Below are positions 45,380 through 53,289 of a stretch of DNA of 64,000 nucleotides, piece after piece. How positions within the stretch are numbered: position 1 is the stretch's first letter; every line of letters begins with the position of its first letter. This stretch comes from Actinoplanes sp. NBRC 103695. GTDB lineage: Bacteria > Actinomycetota > Actinomycetes > Mycobacteriales > Micromonosporaceae. The DNA is taken from positions 1 through 64,000 of the forward strand of contig NZ_BSTL01000010.1 of the NCBI RefSeq assembly GCF_030269485.1. The letters run 5' to 3'. Both the position numbers and the translations under genes were made by a program. Under the pieces are notes generated by a model. That model ran no database searches, was not told where the DNA came from, and saw only the letters and a program-made list of their open reading frames with translations.

Positions 45380-45969
45380 CCGGCACGTTCGTGGCGGTCG
45401 ACGGCCCGTCCGGGGTGGGCAAGTCCACCGTGGCGCGGCTACTGGCGGAACGGCTCGCGGAGCTCGGCTACCCGACGCTGCTGACCCGCGAGCCGTCCGA
45501 CGGGCCAATTGGCACGCTGGCCCGCGCCGGCACGCATGACTATCGCGGCATGGCCTTGGCGTGCCTGGTGGCCGCCGACCGCTACCACCATCTGGTCGTG
45601 ACGGTCCGACCGGCGCTCGCCGCCGGCCGGACCGTCGTGTGCGACCGGTACCTAGCGTCTTCGCTGGTCTTGCAGACAGCGGACGGAGTACCTCAGCAGG
45701 CGGTGTGGCTCCTCAACCAGCAGGCCGACGTTCCAGACCTAACCATCGTGCTTGTCGGCGACCCGGAAACATGCCGTGCCCGCGCCGCTAACCGCGGTAC
45801 CTACAGCCGGTTTCACCAGACCGTCATCGACGAGCCCGACCGCTTCCGCCGCGCAGCCCAGTTGTTGACCGCGGCCGGGCACCGCACCGTCGTGCACGAC
45901 ATCGGTCAGGACGACCCCAGTGAAGTCACCCGCGCGCTAGTCGCCCTGGTGCTGGAACTCGACCGCTAG
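45376..45969 (+). CDS. Thymidylate-kinase-like nucleotide kinase
   Basis: 197 aa from GTG 45376, overlapping the radical SAM stop. Walker A is 'DGPSGVGKSTVA' (9-20), and 'LLTREPSDGPIG' and 'VVCDRYLASSLVLQ' (DRY/E motif) match dTMP kinases. The LID-type 'CRARAANRGTYSRFHQ' is shorter than in housekeeping Tmk. Because a chromosome already has tmk, this copy is probably specialised for a modified or pathway nucleotide. The stop shares CTAG with the converging CYTH gene. Confidence 0.87.
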   Translation: MTGTFVAVDGPSGVGKSTVARLLAERLAELGYPTLLTREPSDGPIGTLARAGTHDYRGMALACLVAADRYHHLVVTVRPALAAGRTVVCDRYLASSLVLQTADGVPQQAVWLLNQQADVPDLTIVLVGDPETCRARAANRGTYSRFHQTVIDEPDRFRRAAQLLTAAGHRTVVHDIGQDDPSEVTRALVALVLELDR

Positions 45970-46505
45970 GCCGAAGCCTCGGACACCACCTGGTCATACG
46001 TCGCGCCGGTGCGTTGCACGCCCACGCCGAGGTTCTGCACCCACTGATCGAGCTCGGCCTGCACCTGAACCATGTCGGTGTCGCCGTCGGCCATCGCTTC
46101 GACCTCCAGGAAAGCACCCGCACCATCGAGATCATCCAGGCACAGAGACCATGCGCCGATCCTCCCGGTCCGTCGCTTCTTGACCACCTGCACCGTCTCG
46201 CGGTAGCCCATCGCCAAGATTGCCTGGTGCATCTGCTCCGGGTCGTCCACGACGGTCTCGAACTCTCGGCACGCCAGCACGTTGTCCACAGGTGTCTTCG
46301 TGGTGAAGGTGCACACGCCGTCCTGTTTCCGGAGCCGCACGAACGTCACGCCGATGCGAGGGTCACCGTCGCGCCATGAAGCCGGCGCGTACGCCTGGTC
46401 GTCCTGTACGACCGGTGCGGACAGGACCACCCCGTGCCGATCCAATACAGCCAGGAGGTCGTCCACATCCGGGACGCGGTATTTAACCTCAATTTCGCGG
46501 CTCAC
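45966..46505 (-). CDS. CYTH-domain protein (class IV adenylate cyclase/triphosphatase-like)
   Basis: 179 aa from GTG 46505 with GCGAGGTGAC ahead. The ExExK signature is at residues 4-8 (EIEVK), followed by 'VRLRKQDGVCTFTTKTP' with alternating basic residues, and 'CLDDLDGAGAFLEVEAM' supplies the acidic metal ligands of the tunnel. CYTH enzymes act on triphosphates (ATP, ThTP, PPPi). It converges with the dTMP-kinase-like gene; a shared nucleotide pathway is plausible. Confidence 0.85.
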   Translation of the reverse strand: MSREIEVKYRVPDVDDLLAVLDRHGVVLSAPVVQDDQAYAPASWRDGDPRIGVTFVRLRKQDGVCTFTTKTPVDNVLACREFETVVDDPEQMHQAILAMGYRETVQVVKKRRTGRIGAWSLCLDDLDGAGAFLEVEAMADGDTDMVQVQAELDQWVQNLGVGVQRTGATYDQVVSEASA

Positions 46506-46816
46506 GTCACCTCGCCAGGAGTCCGATGATGCGGGCGAGCATACAGGTACTCTCATGACCACGAACGGGCGACATGTTAAATACGCAGGCCGCCCAAGTC
46601 GACACGTCAGCACAACATATGTACGGCCGTCGCAATGGCTATCTATGTCCGTATAATTCGCCGAGACTTCCATTTCTCGGTTCAGTCATGGTCCTGAGTG
46701 TGAGGGGCAGGTGACCGCCCGGCTCGCCATTGCTACGGATGGATGTAGGACGGCGTCGGAGGGGATTACACCGGGCTCCTGCAGGTCCTTATTTCATGCG
46801 GCGCATCCGATCGGGA
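46506..46816. other. Lower-GC intergenic region
   Basis: Between the CYTH start and the next gene end. It is clearly more AT-rich than its flanks (for example ATGTTAAATACG and TATCTATGTCCGTATAA), as expected for promoters. No protein pattern, RNA or repeat is visible. Confidence 0.5.
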
Positions 46817-47224
46817 TTACGCACTCGGCAAGCGCAGGGAGCCGGGCAATCCTAGCAGTGCTGTCATGACGATCAAATTTCGCGGCTCAGTGAGCTTCAC
46901 CCAGGCGCCTCCATATTTAAGTGTGGCGGCGCTGACTGCCCTCACGCCTGAGTCGTCAGACGTGGTGAGTTGATCAAGGCGGCTACCCGGATGCCTAATT
47001 TCGTCTTCCAGAAATATGCGACAGCTATCAATTATCTCCACCTCTTGCGCCTCTGTTAGCGAAAGGTGAACAATCACAGCCTGCAGCAGCGTAATCGCCT
47101 TGGAAGTCACTGTGTACGCGTCAATAGATGAAAGATCTACGTTTAGCCACTGACGGGTAAGGTGCGCTGCCTTAGCCCAGTGTGAGCCGTCGACGTCACC
47201 TGAGTCTTTGCTGATGGCGGACAT
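46817..47224 (-). CDS. Hypothetical helical protein
   Basis: 135 aa. The ATG at 47224 has AAGGA about 12 bp ahead. The sequence is mainly helices ('AKAAHLTRQWLNVDLSSIDAY', 'AITLLQAVIVHLSLTEAQEVEIIDSCRIFLE') and a hydrophobic end 'NLIVMTALLGLPGSL'. Codon use is less GC-biased than in its neighbours, suggesting recent acquisition. No family is recognised. Confidence 0.55.
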   Translation of the reverse strand: MSAISKDSGDVDGSHWAKAAHLTRQWLNVDLSSIDAYTVTSKAITLLQAVIVHLSLTEAQEVEIIDSCRIFLEDEIRHPGSRLDQLTTSDDSGVRAVSAATLKYGGAWVKLTEPRNLIVMTALLGLPGSLRLPSA

Positions 47225-47525
47225 GGCGTCACGTCCTTGCAGGTTGGACTGACTATCTGAGCGGAGCTTCGACCGTATCGTAAGCAGGCCGGTGCCGCTA
47301 GGCGAATGCCGCCATCAGCCAGTCCATCTATAGGACGCGCGGCGTTTTCGGCCGAGGAGAACGAGGTTCCCGGAAGGGAAACGATCGGCCTATCCGGACG
47401 ATCGGCCGGGGATTTTCGCCATACTGTCCTGTAGCGGTCGAGGAGTAACTGGCGCCGGCCTGCGCGAAGTGACCCGGCAACTGCTGCAGTGAGCAAGATC
47501 CGGCGCCATTTGATGTGTTGGGGGA
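47225..47525. other. Intergenic gap with a 10-bp direct repeat
   Basis: ACGATCGGCC occurs at 47381-47390 and again at 47398-47407, 17 bp apart; each copy contains the palindrome CGATCG. It could be a regulator site for either flanking minus-strand gene. Nothing else is recognisable. Confidence 0.35.
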
Positions 47526-48527
47526 TCACTCCGCCGATGAGTAGTCAATATCGATGATTCGTCCGTCGCCGGGCCGGTCGGCGACGCTACGTGCCAGGTC
47601 GCGCGCGATGAAGCTACGCAACAGCCACCGGTCGGTACCGTCACCGTGCCGAGCGAACGGAGTGCGGCCGTGAAACGCCTGATGGTTGTCCACGAACAGC
47701 AGATCGCCGTCGCGGAGCCGAACTTCGGTCGCGGTCTCGCTCGCAGCCTCGTGCAGTCGGCGTACTGCATGGTCCGACCGGGCGTCGAGGCCACGCACCT
47801 CGGCGAAGTCGCACCGCAGTCGCGGTTGGGCCGAGCTGCCCGTCAGGACGCGGATCGGCTGCACGACGATAGGGCCATCGGCGCCGCAGCCGCGCAAAAA
47901 CGAGGCGTCCACGGTTGTGCTGAACTGCGGTTGGCGAAGGATCTCGACATCGGCCGGATCGAGCCGGGTCAGGACAGTACCGATGGGGCTGAGGAGGGTG
48001 CCAGCCATCGCGTCCGGGTCGGCGCGGACGCACAGCAGCCCGATGAAGTCGGCGCGGTACTCGGTGAAGGCCGTCTCGGTGTGCAGTTCGAGCAGCGATC
48101 GGCTTGAGATGGACTGCTGCGTGTCCTCGAAACCATCGACCGGCACGATGTCCTGCACCATCAGCCCAGACAGTTCGGGCCGGAACCCGAACTGCTCACC
48201 AAGATGGGCAGCGACGATGCTCAACGCGGCGGCGGCCGTTAGGCGCACGCCGCTGCCGAGGTCGCCGTGCTGCGGGGTGGGCGGAACCTCGCCGAGTGGC
48301 AAGCCTCGAAGGAGAAAGCCGCCTGAGTCGCTGCCAAACCGCCGGAACTGTAGGAGCCGGCGGCGTATCCGGGCCGGTACTTCCGCGGCGAGCATCTGCG
48401 CCTCGAGCACGAAACGGTCCGGGTCGCTGACAGGATCCAGCCCGGCAAGCCCGTCGGCAAGCTGGCCAATTTGAGCCCGCTCGATCTCGTCGAGTTCCAA
48501 GGTCAATGAATTCTTGTCCAGTTCCAC
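47526..48527 (-). CDS. Clavaminate-synthase/VioC-like Fe(II)/2-oxoglutarate oxygenase
   Basis: 333 aa. Iron ligands H149 and E151 in 'LLELHTETAFTEYRADFIGLLCVR' and distal H286 in 'FVDNHQAFHGRTPF' fit the HxE...H triad of the VioC/OrfP group, and 'DRWLLRSF' (about 299-306) gives the 2-oxoglutarate-binding Arg. These enzymes hydroxylate free or carrier-bound amino acids such as Arg or Asn. Length is normal. It is divergent from the HTH gene at 48667, which may control it. No NRPS lies nearby, so a free amino acid is the likelier substrate. Confidence 0.85.
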   Translation of the reverse strand: MELDKNSLTLELDEIERAQIGQLADGLAGLDPVSDPDRFVLEAQMLAAEVPARIRRRLLQFRRFGSDSGGFLLRGLPLGEVPPTPQHGDLGSGVRLTAAAALSIVAAHLGEQFGFRPELSGLMVQDIVPVDGFEDTQQSISSRSLLELHTETAFTEYRADFIGLLCVRADPDAMAGTLLSPIGTVLTRLDPADVEILRQPQFSTTVDASFLRGCGADGPIVVQPIRVLTGSSAQPRLRCDFAEVRGLDARSDHAVRRLHEAASETATEVRLRDGDLLFVDNHQAFHGRTPFARHGDGTDRWLLRSFIARDLARSVADRPGDGRIIDIDYSSAE

Positions 48528-48666
48528 GTTCTCTCCTCAAATGAGCCGCTGTCACTACGGTTCGGCAGCCGGGAGGGCTATGCCGAACGGCTTGCATCCG
48601 GGAAATTTCGTTGCAAGCGGATCGCCGACTTCCGGTAGAGTGTGGTAAGGAGGCAAGTCGGATGTT

Positions 48667-50238
48667 ATGGCGGAAAGGTACGTGCCTACGGTGGTTAGCC
48701 TCGCCATTCAGCGCCGCCGCGTGGGCTGGCTGCTGCGAGCCTGTCGGCGCCACGGTCCAGAGGGCTGGCGAAACATCGAGCCTTTCGCCGCCGCGCTTCC
48801 CTGCACCGGGTGGCGATCTAACGTAAGCGTCAGTACGGTCTCTCGGTGGGAGACCGGCGCGACGCTGCCGACGTTCCCCGCGATACGGCGTTATGAAACG
48901 CTGCTAGCGCGACCGCCGTTCTCCCTGGTATCCGTCATTGACACGATCTTGCGCTATCACGCCAAGAGGTTGACTCCGCTGCCGGCCGTACGCCGCCCGG
49001 CGCCTGAGGCCGCCCTCGCTACCCGACAGCTAGCGGCCGTCCTGGATAAGGTGTGTTCCGACGACGCTGTTAGTGGGACGGATTGGCAGACCCTGTCGAC
49101 AGTTATGATCAGCTCGGCGGTGCCGCTGCTTGCTCCCCGTCGCCTATGGGAGGAGATCGTCGATCGGTTGCTCGCCGAGGTGATGGTCTCGGACGGTGTT
49201 GCGTGGATGCAGCGATTCGAGACGATCAACATACTGCTCTCGCACCCCGACTCGCAGGAGGCGGCGATCGGGACAATTTCCTCCATCATTGCCGACCGCG
49301 GAACTCAAAGCCTAGTCGGCACGGCGTGCCTGCTCGACGGCAGCGGCCATCCCGACGCCGCGCGTAGCGTCCTGCGGCTCCTACATGATCCGGGAGACGA
49401 CCGCGTCTTCAAGGGTGCGTTAATGGCGTGCGTCCGAAAGATCCGCTACCGGCATTTTACCGAAGCCCAGCTTGGAACCATCGCGTGGTATTCCACGGAA
49501 GTGGCCGCCGACTCGACCGTGAACGAGGAGACGCGTAGCCTTGCGGCATCGATTCTACGTACTGTGGCGACGCCCCCGGACGCCGAGAGAACGATCGTCT
49601 CTCCCGCGATGGCATCACTACTCACGTCGCGAGTCCTCGACGGCACGCTTTCCCAGCTAAGTCATGATGTCGACGGGTACCGTGACCTCGAGCTGGCGCG
49701 GATCATCCACGATATGCTGTTCGACCCAGTGTTCGACTCCCGGCTATACGCCGCGTTCCTACTGCAGGCCAGTCCCTACCGCGACGGAGTCGCCGCAGCG
49801 CTGACCTCGGAAGTGGCCCGCGCCGATCTCCGAGCTGGCTCTGCGTGGGTCACCACGCTATTTGAAGCGTTGCGCGTCGTAGGTACAGCAAGGCAGCGTC
49901 CGACGATCGAGCAGTACGTTGTCGCCACCGGCATCTCGCAAGAGGTCAACGACAACGCCGCGTACGCACTGGGGCACATCGGCGGACACACCTCTTACGA
50001 AGTGTGGCAACGCACCATCGGTCACCACCTGCGGCTGTGGCAGACGACGCAGGCCGCTGACCACGCGTCAACCCTCGACCGACTGGTGTATGCGCTAGGT
50101 ATGGCCCGTGAGTGGTCGCTGATACGGCGACTCGCGCAAACGCCGAATCTGCCCGCAGCAGTGTCGACCGCGGCGGGGTGGTGGCTAACCCAGCCTCAGC
50201 GTATTCGGGCGAGCGTCACCCCTCAAACCATCCCTTGA
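48667..50238 (+). CDS. HTH regulator with HEAT-like helical repeats
   Basis: 523 aa. AAGGAGG (48647-48653) lies before the ATG at 48667, and TTGCAA/TAGAGT upstream (19-bp spacer) may be its promoter. Residues about 40-80 hold a divergent XRE-like HTH ('VSVSTVSRWETGATLPTFPAIRRYETLL'). From 110 to the end are repeating helical pairs in a HEAT-like arrangement ('ATRQLAAVLDKVC', 'NDNAAYALGHIGGHTSYEVWQ'). It probably binds DNA with a large protein- or ligand-sensing domain. It is divergent from the oxygenase gene. Confidence 0.68.
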   Translation: MAERYVPTVVSLAIQRRRVGWLLRACRRHGPEGWRNIEPFAAALPCTGWRSNVSVSTVSRWETGATLPTFPAIRRYETLLARPPFSLVSVIDTILRYHAKRLTPLPAVRRPAPEAALATRQLAAVLDKVCSDDAVSGTDWQTLSTVMISSAVPLLAPRRLWEEIVDRLLAEVMVSDGVAWMQRFETINILLSHPDSQEAAIGTISSIIADRGTQSLVGTACLLDGSGHPDAARSVLRLLHDPGDDRVFKGALMACVRKIRYRHFTEAQLGTIAWYSTEVAADSTVNEETRSLAASILRTVATPPDAERTIVSPAMASLLTSRVLDGTLSQLSHDVDGYRDLELARIIHDMLFDPVFDSRLYAAFLLQASPYRDGVAAALTSEVARADLRAGSAWVTTLFEALRVVGTARQRPTIEQYVVATGISQEVNDNAAYALGHIGGHTSYEVWQRTIGHHLRLWQTTQAADHASTLDRLVYALGMAREWSLIRRLAQTPNLPAAVSTAAGWWLTQPQRIRASVTPQTIP

Positions 50239-50389
50239 GCTCGGCCGCCTCGATCTTGCTATCAAACTTGACATCGACAACGCTTCTTATTGAGCTTATA
50301 AGGAACCTTAGTGAACCCGATCGCACCGGCCACCGCGGGAGGCAGATCCCGCCCTTGCCGCCGTCAACCTGGCTTGTGTTGGCAACGAG

Positions 50390-50968
50390 TCAGCGTCGGC
50401 CCTTGCCTACGTAGCGGTCGATTCCGCTCATGCGCCAACGCCAACGCACCAGGTCTTCCGACGCGCCGAGACGGCGGGCGGTTTCAGCGTGGTCGAAGCC
50501 AGCACGCTTGGCGTGCTTGAGTGCGGCCTCGGGCGCTAAGAGGGATCCGGCGAGCCAGTTCGCTTCTTCCTCCTGTCGGTCGTTGAAGTCGCGCATCACG
50601 CAGTCGGCAAACGTAAGCAGCTGACCGTGCTCATGGCCCAAGATCAGATGGCTCAACTCGTGACATAGCGAGTTGTTGATTCTGCCGGTGTCGTGAGTCG
50701 GGTTGTAGACGACAAGCGTCCCGGTCGGAAGCGTGACGCTGACAGCCGACCACTCACGCGGGTGGTGGCTCAGCAGTTCCTCTCGATCCTCGGCTTCCAG
50801 TGACGGTAGATCCGCAGGGGTGAGGATCCTGACGCCATGGTGCGCCGCCAGCGCACGAGGATTCACTGGCTCGTGGGCCGCCAGCGATATCAACCCGCGT
50901 TGCTCGGCCGCGATGCGCTGCGACCGTGCTTTGAACCCATACACCAGCGACGATGTTGCTGCCGGCAC
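50390..50968 (-). CDS. ImmA/IrrE-family metallo-endopeptidase
   Basis: 192 aa. The zinc motif HELSH (103-107) sits in 'SLCHELSHLILGHEHG', and 'RQEEEANWLAGSLLAPEAAL' supplies the third ligand region. It is 3 bp downstream of the XRE gene on the same strand, the classic repressor/anti-repressor protease pairing of ICEs and phages, where the protease cleaves the repressor on stress or induction. The pair may control genes on both sides. Confidence 0.88.
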   Translation of the reverse strand: MPAATSSLVYGFKARSQRIAAEQRGLISLAAHEPVNPRALAAHHGVRILTPADLPSLEAEDREELLSHHPREWSAVSVTLPTGTLVVYNPTHDTGRINNSLCHELSHLILGHEHGQLLTFADCVMRDFNDRQEEEANWLAGSLLAPEAALKHAKRAGFDHAETARRLGASEDLVRWRWRMSGIDRYVGKGRR

Positions 50969-50971
50969 GAT

Positions 50972-51358
50972 TCACTCCTTGTCCGCAGCGGCATGACCAA
51001 AGTCCGCGTATGCAGCCCTCACGAGAGCCGCCAGCGCCTTGGCGGTCGCAGGTGGCAGTGTGCGATCCGCACGCAGGTGCGCCTCGATAGCCTCCGCGCC
51101 ACTTACCTGCCGTTCTCGGTCGATGAATAAGTCCGCTGACACCCCGAGCCATCGCACCAATGCGGCGAAAGTGGCCGTATCCGGCACTTTGCCGTTTAGG
51201 ACCCGGGACAGCGTGGCCGCGCTCACGCCCGCCTCCCGGGCCGCCTCACGCAACTTCAAGCCGTCGCGTGCCAGTCGGTTGTCCAGGAGTGCGGCGAGTT
51301 CGGCAATGCGTAGGGGCGAGTCGCGACCTCCATCCCCCGTCATGCTCGTTTCAGGCAT
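50972..51358 (-). CDS. XRE-family repressor paired with ImmA
   Basis: 128 aa. HTH 'LKLREAAREAGVSAATLSRVLNGKVPDTATFAALVRWLGV' (about 34-73) is complete. It is immediately upstream of the ImmA gene and divergent from the 30-aa gene at 51453. A palindrome GTGCAAC-N3-GTTGCAC at 51413-51429 is in the gap and is a strong operator candidate, with a further TTGCAAC at 51376-51382. Confidence 0.87.
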   Translation of the reverse strand: MPETSMTGDGGRDSPLRIAELAALLDNRLARDGLKLREAAREAGVSAATLSRVLNGKVPDTATFAALVRWLGVSADLFIDRERQVSGAEAIEAHLRADRTLPPATAKALAALVRAAYADFGHAAADKE

Positions 51359-51412
51359 GAAACCTCGTCTCGTTCTTGCAACGGAATCCTCTCTTGATCT
51401 ACCGTCTCATTA

Positions 51413-51429
51413 GTGCAACGCCGTTGCAC
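51413..51429. promoter_or_regulatory. 17-bp palindromic operator GTGCAAC-GCC-GTTGCAC
   Basis: Perfect 7-bp arms with a 3-bp spacer between the divergent XRE gene (start 51358) and the 30-aa gene (start 51453). A second half-site TTGCAAC lies at 51376-51382. Position and symmetry fit a dimeric XRE repressor. Confidence 0.7.
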
Positions 51430-51452
51430 GTAATGATGAGGAGGAGTCTGCC

Positions 51453-51545
51453 ATGGCACGGAGCCGTGGCGCCATCACCGGCCGCTACATCAACGGCGCG
51501 GCGGCGGCGCGGCACCCTCGTACCAACATCACCGAGCGGGGCTGA
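51453..51545 (+). CDS. 30-aa basic micro-protein
   Basis: ATG 51453 has GAGGAGG immediately ahead at good spacing, and the stop is TGA at 51543-51545. The peptide (RGAITGRYINGAAAARHPRT then NITERG) resembles short arginine-rich actinobacterial and phage peptides with the 'GRYxxxAxAxRxPRTxxTE' theme. It is the first gene divergent from the XRE/ImmA pair and is probably under the palindromic operator. Function unknown. Confidence 0.6.
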   Translation: MARSRGAITGRYINGAAAARHPRTNITERG

Positions 51546-51644
51546 CGCCACCGATAAGGCGGGGGATCGCACGAATCGACCCTCGGTGCTTGTGGGCCTG
51601 TCAACGCGAATCCACTCCTAACAAATGACACGATAAGGAAGAAA

Positions 51645-51875
51645 ATGGCCAAGGGTGACATCCATACCAGTAAGCATGGGGACAAGTGGGTCAACAAGGC
51701 GGAAGGCAATGAACGTGCCTCCAACAGCGCTCCAACCAAGGCTGAAGCCCAGGCTGTGGGCCGTGAAATGGCGATCGAACGCGGGGTCGAGCACGTCATC
51801 CACAAGCAGGACGGCACCATCGGCGAGCGCAACACCTACCCCCGCAGCCGCGACCCTCGAGAGTCGAAGGGCTAA
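51645..51875 (+). CDS. DUF2188 protein
   Basis: 76 aa; GGAAG precedes the ATG. The pattern 'HTSKHGDKWVNKAEGNERASN', 'TKAEAQAVGREMAIERGVEHVIHKQDGTIGERNTYPRSRDP' is typical DUF2188: a short beta-hairpin, helix and strand. Members occur widely in actinobacteria and mobile elements, function unknown. It follows the 30-aa gene by about 100 bp. Confidence 0.82.
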   Translation: MAKGDIHTSKHGDKWVNKAEGNERASNSAPTKAEAQAVGREMAIERGVEHVIHKQDGTIGERNTYPRSRDPRESKG

Positions 51876-52028
51876 CCCGCTCTTGCGCCCCGCAAGGAGG
51901 GCAGCAGCAAGCTTCCCGACGGAGACACGACGCCGTCCTTGCCGCTCGCGGGGCTCCCGCCGACGCGCTATTCGTGACCATCGCCTAGAGCGCACGAGCC
52001 GTATCGAAGCAGGGATGGAGGTGAATCA

Positions 52029-52184
52029 ATGACCAGCCAGCACTTGACCTTCGGCATCCTGATCGTCGTCGCGGCAGTCGCCATGAACGCCACGCGCCAG
52101 TACGGCATGAGACTCGGCGTACCGGCCCTGACCGTCTCGGCCCTCGTTGCCGGCACTGCCTACGCGATCAAAAGGCTTGCCTAG
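52029..52184 (+). CDS. 51-aa membrane micro-protein
   Basis: ATG 52029 has TGGAGGTGA before it, a strong ribosome site. The 51 residues contain two hydrophobic stretches ('LTFGILIVVAAVAMNA' and 'ALTVSALVAGTAYAI') with a short basic hinge and end KRLA. A hairpin terminator follows at 52196-52218. No family is recognised. Confidence 0.6.
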   Translation: MTSQHLTFGILIVVAAVAMNATRQYGMRLGVPALTVSALVAGTAYAIKRLA

Positions 52185-52195
52185 TACGCACACAC

Positions 52196-52218
52196 GGTTG
52201 CGGCCAGACTCCGCAACC
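52196..52218. terminator. Hairpin after the 51-aa gene
   Basis: GGTTGCG (52196-52202) pairs with CGCAACC (52212-52218), starting 12 bp after the stop codon. A further GC-rich stretch with GGGCCCGGG follows. No T-run. Confidence 0.5.
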
Positions 52219-52315
52219 TGGCCCCGGGCCCGGGTCGGGCGCGAGTAGATGACGGCGGATCGACCCTCATCGCCAACTTCACACAACGTTATGTCCCTGA
52301 CGGTCACGAAGGAGT

Positions 52316-52357
52316 CTATCCACATGTTGTGGATCGTTATCCACAACATGTGGACAA
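52316..52357. other. 16-bp perfect inverted repeat made of DnaA-box-like 9-mers
   Basis: TCCACATGTTGTGGAT (52319-52334) and its exact complement (52339-52354) flank CGTT. Four DnaA-box-like sites sit in 42 bp: CTATCCACA (52316-52324, plus), TGTGGATCG (52328-52336, minus), TTATCCACA (52337-52345, plus, perfect consensus) and TGTGGACAA (52349-52357, minus, complement of the Streptomyces-preferred TTGTCCACA). An AT-richer stretch follows (about 52376-52445). It could be an element origin, a DnaA-titration or DnaA-controlled site, or a repressor operator. Confidence 0.6.
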
Positions 52358-52453
52358 GATGTCGCAGTGACAACCCAGATTTTGTATTACATGGCTGTAG
52401 TTTGGACTTGACTCCACCCGACTCAACCATTACTTTTTGTGTTGAAACGAGCA

Positions 52454-52496
52454 GAGCCCCGGTCAAATACCGAGGCTCGGCATCCGAACGGGGCTC
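52454..52496. repeat. Nested inverted repeat
   Basis: GAGCCCCG (52454-52461) pairs with CGGGGCTC (52489-52496), and CCGAG/CTCGG (52470-52474 and 52476-52480) forms an inner hairpin. It is in the leader of the DUF1508 gene, so it may be a leader structure or old terminator. Confidence 0.4.
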
Positions 52497-52627
52497 CATG
52501 CAACTTTGGCGGGCTGCATGGATGACCATACACCGGGCTTCCCCACTGGGGTATCAGGCGGGCGCGTCCGTGTAGTCGTGAGGGTGCCTCGATGTGCGTC
52601 ACGAACGCTGACGTACGGAAGGACATC

Positions 52628-53005
52628 ATGAGCACCAACCTCAAGTTCGAGATCCACGACTCGAACAACCCGGCCCAGCCGTACTACTGGAAGATCATCG
52701 GCCGGAACGGCTACGACACCCTCGCCAAGTCCGAGACGCTTACGTCGAAGGACCACACGCTCCGGATGGCTCAGTTCGTCAAGTCGTCGGCGACGAGCCT
52801 GCTCTTCCAGGTCTTCCGGTCCAACAACGGATCCCAGCCCTGGACTTGGCGAGTCCTGGCCGCGAACAACCACGTTGTCGTGTCCGCGTCGGAGACGTAC
52901 GTGAACCAGGCTGGAGCACAGGCGGCAGCCGACTCCGTCAAGTACCACGCCAGCTCCGCGGAAATCGTCGACAAGACCCGTTCGGCTGTCTCCTCGCGCT
53001 GGTAG
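52628..53005 (+). CDS. DUF1508 (YegP-like) protein
   Basis: 125 aa from ATG 52628, with GGAAGGA ahead (an in-frame ATG at 52592 is poorer). The two tandem units 'FEIHDSNNPAQPYYWKIIGRNGYDTLAKSETLTSKD' and 'FRSNNGSQPWTWRVLAANNHVVVSASETYVNQAGAQAAADSVK' are a DUF1508 repeat pair (W/Y-x-W-x-L, G/N-ii-A-xSE-y). YegP-type proteins are small cytosolic proteins of unknown role. A strong hairpin follows the stop. Confidence 0.85.
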   Translation: MSTNLKFEIHDSNNPAQPYYWKIIGRNGYDTLAKSETLTSKDHTLRMAQFVKSSATSLLFQVFRSNNGSQPWTWRVLAANNHVVVSASETYVNQAGAQAAADSVKYHASSAEIVDKTRSAVSSRW

Positions 53006-53009
53006 TTCT

Positions 53010-53052
53010 GTGTGGAGCAGCCCCGTCTGGATCCAGCAGGGCTGCTCCACAC
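53010..53052 (+). terminator. 14-bp stem terminator-like hairpin after DUF1508
   Basis: GTGTGGAGCAGCCC (53010-53023) and GGGCTGCTCCACAC (53039-53052) are exact complements, beginning 5 bp after the stop. Loop 15 bases, no T-run. The rest of the gap to 53289 shows nothing recognisable. Confidence 0.7.
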
Positions 53053-53289
53053 CAAACCATGCGGCAGCGCTGGTCATGCGTTGCCCGGGTCGCAGCGCCG
53101 GCACCACCGTGTCTGACAGCCTGGCCTGGGATGAACCCGTTGGCTGGCTCAGCGAAACCAGCGTGGACCCATTGTGCCGTCACTGGCCGCGACGTTCGCC
53201 ATCGTCGGGGTGGAAGCCCTCACCGCGAGTAGCCCCGTCATCGCCTATAACGTCGGGAACCAGCCCGCCCGCGCCTGTCTGCCCGTCGG

